Source: RGIG5579 sp045531235 (GTDB lineage: Bacteria; Bacillota; Clostridia; Oscillospirales; SIG627). From it: 64,000 nucleotides of DNA. The notes beneath the pieces were generated by a model that saw only the letters and a list, made by a program, of their open reading frames with translations, had not been told where the DNA came from and searched no databases. Made by a program: the position numbers and the translations under genes. Positions 39,621 to 46,723 of the stretch are shown in pieces; within the stretch, counting starts at the first letter, position 1, and every line of letters starts with the position of its first letter. The stretch is taken from assembly GCA_045531235.1 (NCBI GenBank), contig JAZSDQ010000098.1:1-64000 (forward strand). The letters run 5' to 3'.

Positions 39621-40289
39621 TCAGTGCAAGATCTCAGGACCGGAGATCTTGTCTGCATATACGAAGAATCGATATCTCGTCAGTCGGAGGGTGGTAAAGG
39701 GGTAACAGGTGTAGAGGATCAATTCTTCCTTTTCCTGCGAAAGATCAACGGCTGTAGGATCATCTTTATCTTTCACGACCGTTTCTCTGATTTTGTATTG
39801 ATATACCCCGTAGTTGGTGGTGATCGTTACTACATCACCCACTTTCACATGCTGCAAGGCGTTGAATTTTCCGTTATTATGTCCACAGATAAGGATCGGT
39901 TTTCCGTATCCGGGAATCTTGGTGCCGTAATTCTGGCCAACACCACCGCGGGAAAGAGCTTCATCGGAATCATCAAAATATACATCCGTTTCCAAAGAGC
40001 AGGATTCAATGGTAAGACGCGCATAAAGCGCACCGCGAGTGGGAAAGCGGATATCGTTTCCATCGATCACTTCTTTGGAATCGTCTCCCTCGTAGCCTTC
40101 AAAAATATTGTCAAATTCTTGCTCTTGGCTTTGCTGTTCTTCGTGTGACAGAAAAAGATTCACAATGGAAAGGTAGGGAGAAATCGTCTTCCCGAAAGAA
40201 AGATAAAGAGCAAAAACTACCGTTATTGATAAAATCAGTGGCGCTATCAATATCGCCACTGATTTTAATACCATATACTGCTTTTTCAT
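39621..40289 (-). CDS. Sortase (class D-like)
   Basis: 222 residues. An N-terminal membrane helix (about 10-30) anchors the enzyme. The catalytic histidine lies in ILICGHNNGKFN, the cysteine in LILYTCYPF and the arginine in RLTRYRFFVYA, spaced as in class D/E sortases. Sortases cleave a C-terminal sorting motif and transfer the protein to wall peptide or pilin. The gene starts 9 bp after a secreted protein with a C-terminal hydrophobic sorting-like tail, almost certainly its substrate. The ribosome binding site is weak, so translation may depend on the upstream gene. Confidence 0.9.
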   Translation of the reverse strand: MKKQYMVLKSVAILIAPLILSITVVFALYLSFGKTISPYLSIVNLFLSHEEQQSQEQEFDNIFEGYEGDDSKEVIDGNDIRFPTRGALYARLTIESCSLETDVYFDDSDEALSRGGVGQNYGTKIPGYGKPILICGHNNGKFNALQHVKVGDVVTITTNYGVYQYKIRETVVKDKDDPTAVDLSQEKEELILYTCYPFTTLRLTRYRFFVYADKISGPEILH

Positions 40290-40298
40290 TGTTCAAAC

Positions 40299-40859
40299 TC
40301 AAAAAAGCTGCGCTTTTTTAGAAACAAACGCGCAAGCGCAAAGGAGGGTCATTACAGCAGATGCAGCTACAAAAATACCCGTTGCATCAAGACCTGTCGG
40401 TTTGATAACCGTCTTATTGGGAGTAGCAACAACAACAGTCTGCCCCTTCTGATCCTTCACGGTAACGGTACCCTTCGTATCTGCCACTGCAGTACAATCA
40501 ACAACGCCCGCAGCTTCGTCAATACGGTCCAAAACTTCATTACGGGTTTCCGAAGACCACTCTTTGACAGAAGCACCGGCCTCTTCTTTCTCTACTGCTG
40601 CAACCGCTTTTTCCACTTCACTCTTGATCATATTGATCTGCTCGTCGGTCAAAGGGATCGCAAGAGAAGCAATATAGTTTTCTCCCTGAGCAAGAGCGCC
40701 TGCAACGTCTTTGGTACCGTCATCCAAAATCGCGAGGGCCTCTTTCAGGTAAACGAACAAATCTTTTTCCGCATCCGTCAAATTTCTTGCGCTGACACTC
40801 ATGGGAATCAAAGAAACAACCAAAAGTGCAACAAGAAAAAACGCCATTACTTTTTTCAT
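40299..40859 (-). CDS. Secreted protein with atypical sortase signal, likely substrate of the adjacent sortase
   Basis: 186 residues. Signal peptide MKKVMAFFLVALLVVSLIPMSVSA is followed by a helical, acidic/alanine-rich domain (about 25-115) and a small domain around VTVKDQKGQTVVVATPNKT. The C-terminus is a sorting-signal layout: IKPTGLDATG (about 152-161), a hydrophobic stretch and SKKAQLF. The motif reads KPTG rather than LPxTG. The last codons contain a weak A/T-rich hairpin (AAAAAGC/GCTTTTT, 40302-40320) that could reduce transcription into the sortase gene. Domain function unknown. Confidence 0.75.
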   Translation of the reverse strand: MKKVMAFFLVALLVVSLIPMSVSARNLTDAEKDLFVYLKEALAILDDGTKDVAGALAQGENYIASLAIPLTDEQINMIKSEVEKAVAAVEKEEAGASVKEWSSETRNEVLDRIDEAAGVVDCTAVADTKGTVTVKDQKGQTVVVATPNKTVIKPTGLDATGIFVAASAVMTLLCACAFVSKKAQLF

Positions 40860-40882
40860 AATACATGACCTCCAAAAAAATG

Positions 40883-41632
40883 CTAAATCGTCTGGCCGAA
40901 AGCAGCTTCTTCTTCCACTTGAGAATGGACTTTCCGCGGAAAGAGCAGCTTTTTACCGTTTTCATTGACAAAAGGAAGAAGACTTGCTTCCTTCTTTTGT
41001 ATCTTATTCAAAATAATTCGTCTTTTTTCTAAGGAAAAACATTCCTCATGAATATCTTCTCCCAGAAAATCAATGTAGCCCTTACGATACAAGGATATCA
41101 GCCTTCTCCTTGAAAAACAAGAAGAAAATGACGAAAAATTTGCTTGGAACATACAACCGTTTGTTTTCAACTTGTTAAGAAGCTTCTCATCTGACACAAG
41201 GAAGGGGTATCTGTCAATATGGGCAATTACGGGAGTAATTCCGTAGTCTGCGATCAAACGGCGAAGCCGAATTTCTGTTTCTTTGGAAAACATTTTTTCA
41301 TATTTCGGCTCTACAAGCATATAATTCGTATCTTTGTAGCATAAGAGAGAAAGGTCTCTCGTGTTAAAGAGTGTAGAGGACAAATACACCTCGGCACCTA
41401 AGGAAAAAGAGAATTTCTTCGCCTCAGGCAAAGTCAAAAGCTTCTCAAACGCCGCGTTTCTTTTGTTCAAAAAGCGTTCCAAAGATTGACTGTACGGATA
41501 AAAATGAGGTGTTAGCGCTAAGTGAGTTACACCGTTTTCTGCCAAAGAAGACAGCAAGCGGCAGGAAGTCTTAAGATCGGGAGCGCCGTCATCCACAGCG
41601 GGCAAAAGGTGAGAATGGATGTCGACTGTCAT
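40883..41632 (-). CDS. CpsB/CapC-type protein-tyrosine phosphatase (PHP family)
   Basis: 249 residues. The N-terminal DIHSHLLPAVDDGAPDL is the CpsB metal-binding motif; LALTPHFYPY, GAEVYLS, and PVIAHIDRYPF give further ligands. The enzyme is a manganese-dependent phosphatase that removes phosphate from the tyrosine tail of CpsD-type kinases, modulating polysaccharide chain length. It follows the kinase gene by 6 bp. Confidence 0.9.
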   Translation of the reverse strand: MTVDIHSHLLPAVDDGAPDLKTSCRLLSSLAENGVTHLALTPHFYPYSQSLERFLNKRNAAFEKLLTLPEAKKFSFSLGAEVYLSSTLFNTRDLSLLCYKDTNYMLVEPKYEKMFSKETEIRLRRLIADYGITPVIAHIDRYPFLVSDEKLLNKLKTNGCMFQANFSSFSSCFSRRRLISLYRKGYIDFLGEDIHEECFSLEKRRIILNKIQKKEASLLPFVNENGKKLLFPRKVHSQVEEEAAFGQTI

Positions 41633-41638
41633 TCTTTA

Positions 41639-42403
41639 TTACTCCGCTTTGTTTTCGGTGCTGTTTGGCATCTTTTCAGGCTGTTCTGCAGCCTTGCCAT
41701 AGCCATAACCGTATCTTCCGTATCTTCCGTACCTACCATATCTTCCGTAACCGCGCTTCTTTTCCTGCACGCCGTTAGCAATCAGACCAAGAATCTTTCC
41801 GCCAACCAGATTTACCTGATCAATGGCTCTCTGAACATCTTTCTTTGCCGTATACTTGGGACGGGCAACCAGAACGATTCCATCTGCGTGCTGAACCAAA
41901 GATAACGCATCAGACACAATATTCAAAGGTGGCGTATCAATAATTACGAAATCATATTTTGACTTCATCTCCGCCAAAAGCTTTGCCATTCCTTCGCTGG
42001 CAACCATTTCCGCAGGGTTGGGAGAGATCGTACCTGCACAAATCACATCCAGATTGGGGCAGGCTTCCTTGTGAACAACTTCATCAAGAGTATTAAAGCC
42101 ACTGAGGAAATTCGTCACGCCGGGAACGTTAGGCTTTTTTAAAAGCTTGTAAATATGAGGATTGCGAAGGTCTAAGTCGATAAGAAGCACTTTTTGGTTG
42201 TTTCTGGCAACGGAGAATGCCACGTTGGCCGCAGTAGTCGTTTTTCCTTCGCCGGAAATTGAGCTGGAGATCACAATGATCTTACAACCTTTTTTCGCAA
42301 CAGAAAACATTAAATTGGTACGAATGGTTCGATAAGCTTCTCTTACACCAAACCATACGCCGTCGCTCTGAGTTTTATAAGGACGTCTTTCAACACTTGC
42401 CAT
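41639..42403 (-). CDS. CpsD/CapB-type bacterial tyrosine kinase with GRY-repeat tail
   Basis: 254 residues. The P-loop ISSSISGEGKTTTAANVA, the Walker A' LLIDLDLRNPH and the Walker B VIIDTPP are those of BY-kinases, cytoplasmic autokinases activated by a CpsC-type membrane partner. The C-terminus carries a tyrosine cluster built of four GRY repeats and two GY units (about 215-235), the probable autophosphorylation sites. It is encoded 3 bp after cpsC and 6 bp before cpsB, the canonical trio in an unusual order. Confidence 0.93.
   Translation of the reverse strand: MASVERRPYKTQSDGVWFGVREAYRTIRTNLMFSVAKKGCKIIVISSSISGEGKTTTAANVAFSVARNNQKVLLIDLDLRNPHIYKLLKKPNVPGVTNFLSGFNTLDEVVHKEACPNLDVICAGTISPNPAEMVASEGMAKLLAEMKSKYDFVIIDTPPLNIVSDALSLVQHADGIVLVARPKYTAKKDVQRAIDQVNLVGGKILGLIANGVQEKKRGYGRYGRYGRYGRYGYGYGKAAEQPEKMPNSTENKAE
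41701..41755 (-). repeat. Nine-base tandem repeat encoding the GRY tail
   Basis: On the minus strand about four near-identical units of GGAAGATAC-type sequence encode Gly-Arg-Tyr. Slippage here would change the number of phosphorylatable tyrosines. Confidence 0.8.
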
Positions 42404-42406
42404 GAA

Positions 42407-43087
42407 CTACACCCCCTTCTTTTCGTGGGAAGAAAAGTCCGGAACGATACCAAACAGCGGAAGCCCGAAATTTTCCGTCAGTTCCTCTGCGGAACGGATC
42501 CTGTTATCCGTCAGCTCGCGAAGAATCACGATGGCCGCGGAAAGAATAAAGCCGAAAATAAGCCCTACCAAAGTGTTGCGCACAACATTGGGTCCGGACG
42601 GGGAAGTGGGCATTACAGGATTACTCAGCACAGAAAGGGAGCCGATATTCTCATAATTTGCAATCTGAACAGGTGCCATTTCCGCAACGGAAAGAGCAAC
42701 GCTATAGGTCAATGTAGGATCGTTGGTAGTGATCAAAACGAAAAAGGAACTGGTTTCCTCAATCACAGAGGAAAAACGCAAGCAAGAAGCAATTTCCTTG
42801 GGAGAAACGTTCGTCTCCGTGCTTTCCGCCAAATCTTTGGATACCAATTCATAGAATTCATTGATGTTCAAAAACTCAACAAACTGCGGAGCTACTGTTT
42901 GATTCAAAGACGAATACATATCATCTTCGGAAGCGCTTGCAAAAAATTTCACCTGTGCAGTATAAGTAGGAGCCACAAAATACTTTGTATAAACAAAAGC
43001 GCCGACACCAAACAAAATAGCTACAACCAAGATAAAGACAATACCCTTCATCATCCAATTGAATAGGTCTTTTAATGTAATTTCCAC
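42407..43087 (-). CDS. CpsC/YveK-type chain-length determinant (Wzz-like)
   Basis: 226 residues from a GTG at 43087 (reading MEITLKDLFNW), nine bases after AAAGGA. An earlier GTG at 43108 has no ribosome binding site. Two membrane helices (about 13-37 and 170-192) flank an extracytoplasmic loop; the residues before the second helix are NPVMPTSPSGPN, the proline-rich signature of Wzz proteins. The cytoplasmic C-terminus activates the partner kinase. Together with CpsD and CpsB it regulates surface polysaccharide length. Confidence 0.88.
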   Translation of the reverse strand: MEITLKDLFNWMMKGIVFILVVAILFGVGAFVYTKYFVAPTYTAQVKFFASASEDDMYSSLNQTVAPQFVEFLNINEFYELVSKDLAESTETNVSPKEIASCLRFSSVIEETSSFFVLITTNDPTLTYSVALSVAEMAPVQIANYENIGSLSVLSNPVMPTSPSGPNVVRNTLVGLIFGFILSAAIVILRELTDNRIRSAEELTENFGLPLFGIVPDFSSHEKKGV

Positions 43088-43109
43088 AGATTCTGTTCCT
43101 TTCCTCACG

Positions 43110-44219
43110 TTATTTTGCGTAACGACAGTTGATCTCCTGCATGAGAGGCAGCTTTTCTTTCATATCCAGAGCGAGGGTCAGCTGACTTCTTCCTCTTTCC
43201 AGATTATGCTCGGGATGTCTGGTCTTAAAATATTTATCTCCATTGAGATAATCTTCCAGGAATCGAGCAGAAAGCTCAAAAGCCATAGTAACTGCGCCAA
43301 GGGCCAAGCTATCCAATTCTTCGGAGGTGCAAAAATCCTTAACCGCGGGGATAAATCCGGAAGCAAAAGCCTCGTAAAGTTCCAAATTCAAACCAACCTT
43401 GGAATAATCCGGCTCATCCTCTGCCGCAAAGTTGGCAGAAAAACGAATGGCATCGCCGAAATCATAAGCACAAAGACCGGGGATTACCGTATCCAGGTCA
43501 ATGACACATACAGCCTCGCCGCTGTCTTTATCGATGAGGATGTTGTTGTACTTGGTATCGTTGTGGGTAACGCGAAGCGGAAGAATACCGCTTGCTCGCT
43601 TATTCTCCAACTGTCCCCAAAGAGCTTCGTTTTCTTTCAGGATTTCAATTTCCTTTTCGATAACGTGCCGTCTTCCCGCCTCGTCTCTTTCACAAGCGGC
43701 GAAGAAGTTTTTCATACGAACGGGGGTGTTGTGGAAGTTAGGCATCGTATCCACAAGCTCTTCCATGGGAAAATCGCAAAGCTGCTTTTGGAAAGTGCCA
43801 AAAGAATAGCCTGCGTTTTTCAGGATCTCGGGATCCTCTGCCTGATCGTAAGTAATAGAATTGGGAATGTAACGGTAAATACGCCAGAAGTTGTCATTAT
43901 CGGCAAAATAATAATTGGTGCCGTCTTCCCTCTTAAGAAACTGAAGAACTTTTCCTTCAGGATCTTTTCCTTCACTGATCAGCTTTTGACGAATATGACT
44001 TGTAACCTTGTCAATATTCCCCATGATGCCTACAGGATTAGGAAACACATAAGTATTGATTCTTTGGAGTACGAAGCTATCCGTCTTTCCTTTATAGCGA
44101 ACATCCACTCTGTGAGTAGAGTTAATATGCCCGCTGTGGAAAGTTTCTACTCGAAAGGAATCAAATTGAATTCCGAATTTTTCCAAAACCGAGGTAATTT
44201 CTTTACTGTTGTATGTCAT
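43110..44219 (-). CDS. NahK-like sugar 1-kinase (aminoglycoside phosphotransferase fold)
   Basis: 369 residues. HSGHINSTHRV (nucleotide loop), VLQRINTYVFPNP, LRVTHNDTKYNNILID (catalytic loop) and VIDLDTVIPGLCAYDFGDAIR (metal site) match N-acetylhexosamine 1-kinases, which phosphorylate GlcNAc/GalNAc at C1 for UDP-sugar salvage from mucin or milk glycans. It heads the nine-gene operon, 22 bp before cpsC, so it may feed activated sugars to the polysaccharide controlled by the Cps proteins. The substrate is inferred from family. Confidence 0.85.
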   Translation of the reverse strand: MTYNSKEITSVLEKFGIQFDSFRVETFHSGHINSTHRVDVRYKGKTDSFVLQRINTYVFPNPVGIMGNIDKVTSHIRQKLISEGKDPEGKVLQFLKREDGTNYYFADNDNFWRIYRYIPNSITYDQAEDPEILKNAGYSFGTFQKQLCDFPMEELVDTMPNFHNTPVRMKNFFAACERDEAGRRHVIEKEIEILKENEALWGQLENKRASGILPLRVTHNDTKYNNILIDKDSGEAVCVIDLDTVIPGLCAYDFGDAIRFSANFAAEDEPDYSKVGLNLELYEAFASGFIPAVKDFCTSEELDSLALGAVTMAFELSARFLEDYLNGDKYFKTRHPEHNLERGRSQLTLALDMKEKLPLMQEINCRYAK

Positions 44220-44299
44220 ATCGTTTCTCTCTGTTTTTCTAAATTTACGGGCTGCTCTTCTTCAAATGGGCAAAATCACCCAAAACTAGCATCATAGTC

Positions 44300-44328
44300 A
44301 TTATAACATAGCCTTTGAAAAAAAGCAA
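44300..44328 (-). promoter_or_regulatory. Promoter of the nine-gene nahK-cps-sortase operon
   Basis: TTGCTT, 17-bp spacer, TATAAT on the minus strand, about 80 bases before the first gene. Confidence 0.68.
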
Positions 44329-44385
44329 GAGTTTTCCCCAAACAGCTTTTTTGCCAAAAGGTGCAATGACAAAGCCTTTAAAACA

Positions 44386-44418
44386 AGAAAAAGTTGCCAA
44401 AATCGGCAACTTTTTTCA
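44386..44418 (-). terminator. pfkA terminator
   Basis: Ten-bp stem AAAAGTTGCC/GGCAACTTTT with a six-base loop and T run on the minus strand. Confidence 0.9.
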
Positions 44419-44424
44419 CTTTGT

Positions 44425-45402
44425 TTAATAGAGAGAAAGGATCTTGCTTGTGCGAATCAGATCATCATCAATTTCTTTTTTCATAGAGAGCGCATCTTCA
44501 ATGTCCAGATCCACGATGCTGTCCCCTTTCATTGCAATAATTTTACCGTAAACACCCTGTGCCAAAAGCTCAGTCGCCTTCGCCCCCATAAGAGAAGCGG
44601 CAACGCGGTCCCGTACCGTGGGACTCCCCCCTCTTTGCTGATGGCCGAGAATGGTAGTGGTTGTGGAAATGCCGGTCTTGGCTTTGATTTCCTCAGCGAT
44701 TTCCATGGTTCCGCCCACGCCTTCGGCATTGATGACAATATAGTGATTTTTGCCGGCGTTGCGGCAAGAAAGAATGGGTTTTATGATATCCTCGTCCACA
44801 CGGAAGGATTTTTCGGGGATAATACAAGCCTCGGCGCCGCCGGCAATGCCGCAGTTTAATGCAATATAGCCTGCATTTCTGCCCATAACCTCCACGACGC
44901 TGCAGCGTTCATGGGAATATGCGGTATCTTTAATGCGGTCGATAGCTTCTTTTACGGTATTCATTGCCGTATCGTAGCCGATGGTATAATCGCTGCAAGA
45001 CACGTCGTTATCAATGGTAGCGGGAATCCCAATGACGGGAAAGCCGATTCGGTGAAGATCTCTCGCGCCGCGGAGAGAACCGTCACCACCGATGACCACG
45101 ATGGCATCCAGGCGAAAAATATCTGCCATTGCCTTTCCTCTGGCAATTCCCTCTGCAGTTTCAAATTCTTTGCAACGGGCGGTCAAAAGCACCGTTCCGC
45201 CGCGGCTGATGATATTGGAAACGGAATGATTGTTCATCGCCTGGATAGATCCATCGAGCAGGCCCTCATATCCACGCTGAATGCCGTACACCTCAAGACC
45301 ATGATACAAGCCCGAGCGCACCACCGCACGCAAAGCCGCATTCATTCCCGGCGCATCTCCGCCTGATGTCATAACGCCGATTCTTTTGATGTTTTTTCCC
45401 AT
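44425..45402 (-). CDS. pfkA: ATP-dependent 6-phosphofructokinase
   Basis: 325 residues, standard for bacterial PfkA. GVMTSGGDAPGMNAALRAVV, the GGDGSLRGA ATP site, PATIDNDVSCSDYTIGYDTA (catalytic), EVMGRNAGYIAL and GHQQRGGSPTVRDR are diagnostic. It phosphorylates fructose 6-phosphate in glycolysis. The GGDGS motif fits ATP rather than pyrophosphate as donor. The gene is monocistronic. Confidence 0.97.
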   Translation of the reverse strand: MGKNIKRIGVMTSGGDAPGMNAALRAVVRSGLYHGLEVYGIQRGYEGLLDGSIQAMNNHSVSNIISRGGTVLLTARCKEFETAEGIARGKAMADIFRLDAIVVIGGDGSLRGARDLHRIGFPVIGIPATIDNDVSCSDYTIGYDTAMNTVKEAIDRIKDTAYSHERCSVVEVMGRNAGYIALNCGIAGGAEACIIPEKSFRVDEDIIKPILSCRNAGKNHYIVINAEGVGGTMEIAEEIKAKTGISTTTTILGHQQRGGSPTVRDRVAASLMGAKATELLAQGVYGKIIAMKGDSIVDLDIEDALSMKKEIDDDLIRTSKILSLY

Positions 45403-45445
45403 CCTTCTCAGCCTCCGATTTTTGTTAATTTCTGATTATATTCAC

Positions 45446-45474
45446 ATTATAAAAGCATCTTTGTTATTTTTCAA
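45446..45474 (-). promoter_or_regulatory. Sigma-A promoter of pfkA
   Basis: TTGAAA, 17-bp spacer, TATAAT on the minus strand. Confidence 0.78.
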
Positions 45475-45531
45475 TAGTTATCTTCCGAAAAATGAAAAAA
45501 ATATAGAAAAGTTTTCATTTTTACCAATGAT

Positions 45532-46536
45532 TCACTGACCAAAGAATTCCTTCACCATATCCGAAAGAATTCGGGAATATTCTTTGTCCTTCGCGGAAAG
45601 AAAGCTTTCCTGCACGTGTTCAGCCAAGGGAACACGAAGGGTGATTTGACACATTTCTCCCTTTTTCTCCAAGGAAAAATCAAAGCCCTCTCCATCACAA
45701 AGCAAAGCGGCAGCAAACAAAGGAGAAAACGCCGCAAAGCGGGAAGCCGAATTCTTTTTGTTTTCCTTTAAAAGGTATTTGCCAAACAGTTCGAAAAGCT
45801 CCTCGCGATCAAAAAAACGAAGAGTCAGACAACACGTTTTCTCTTCTTTTTCCCCTTGTAATTCAACGTTTCTTTCTCCTTCAAAAAGAGAGACAAATTG
45901 AAGGGAATTTAAAAGAATCTCTGCCAGAAAATCCGGATGGATCATAATTTTCAAATCATGGTCAAGAGACAATGTGGTAGAAAAACCCGCTTCTTTTAAC
46001 GCAGGAGAAAAGAACGAGAAAAAGCCGGACAAGCTGCAAGTGGCTTCTTCCATGGGGTTTCGGTTTCTCGCAGCGCGCATTCTGAAATACGCAGCCCGTT
46101 CTTCACGAAAACGGCGGGTTCTCACCGAAAGCCTTTTGCAATACGAAACCAAAGTCGAGGAAGAATGTTCCTTTTCTGCACAAGCAAGGATTTTTTCTTC
46201 TCCTTCTTTTAAAAGCTTGTGGCATTCCTCAAGAAGATATTCAGAAACAGGCAAGCCAATCAGACCAAAGTCTTCAAAAAAGAAAATATGGCGCAGCTCG
46301 GATTTTCCGTACCTTTTAGCAATCACAGCAATGAAATATCTTCTTAGATCCAAAACCGCGGAAAATATCCCCTCTTTTGAAACCTTTTCCTTTTCCTGCA
46401 CAAAGAAGCGCATCATTCCCGTAGGAGGCAAAAGCAAGCCCCTCGCCATACGGTTGCGGTAAAGGATTTTATTCTCTTCGCCCAAAACTATCACGGAAAA
46501 CGGCAAATTTTCCACCGGTGCAAATCGTTTCTCCAA
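45532..46536 (-). CDS. Possible PAS/histidine-kinase-like regulatory protein, degenerate
   Basis: 334 residues from a TTG at 46536, six bases after GGGGGT. The N-terminus (PFSVIVLGEENKILYRNRMA) looks like a PAS domain. The middle is helical, and the C-terminal half (HPDFLAEILLNSLQFVSLFEG through a closing beta hairpin) resembles an HATPase fold without clear N, G1 or G2 boxes; no H-box histidine stands out. It may be a non-catalytic sensor or a degenerate kinase. No response regulator is adjacent. Confidence that it is a real gene is good; the assignment is weak. Confidence 0.55.
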   Translation of the reverse strand: MEKRFAPVENLPFSVIVLGEENKILYRNRMARGLLLPPTGMMRFFVQEKEKVSKEGIFSAVLDLRRYFIAVIAKRYGKSELRHIFFFEDFGLIGLPVSEYLLEECHKLLKEGEEKILACAEKEHSSSTLVSYCKRLSVRTRRFREERAAYFRMRAARNRNPMEEATCSLSGFFSFFSPALKEAGFSTTLSLDHDLKIMIHPDFLAEILLNSLQFVSLFEGERNVELQGEKEEKTCCLTLRFFDREELFELFGKYLLKENKKNSASRFAAFSPLFAAALLCDGEGFDFSLEKKGEMCQITLRVPLAEHVQESFLSAKDKEYSRILSDMVKEFFGQ

Positions 46537-46723
46537 TTTTTACCCCCTGAAATTTCTTTTTGTTATCGTATTTTACCCATTCTATCACAAGTTTTGCTAT
46601 TTGTAAAAACATTTCAAACATCATAAAAAACAGTTTCTTTTTCTTTCTTCTTATGTTATAATAGCTTAATAATGGGTTTTTGTACCCAAATGCAAAAACA
46701 TTCCAGAAAGGAAATCCCCTTTT

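Noticed and set aside
41701..41755. A CRISPR-like or non-coding tandem array
   Set aside because: The repeat is in frame and encodes the tyrosine tail of the kinase; no spacers are present. No CRISPR array or cas gene was seen anywhere in the window.
43088..43108. GTG at 43108 as the cpsC start
   Set aside because: No Shine-Dalgarno upstream; the GTG at 43087 has one at good spacing and gives a family-typical N-terminus.
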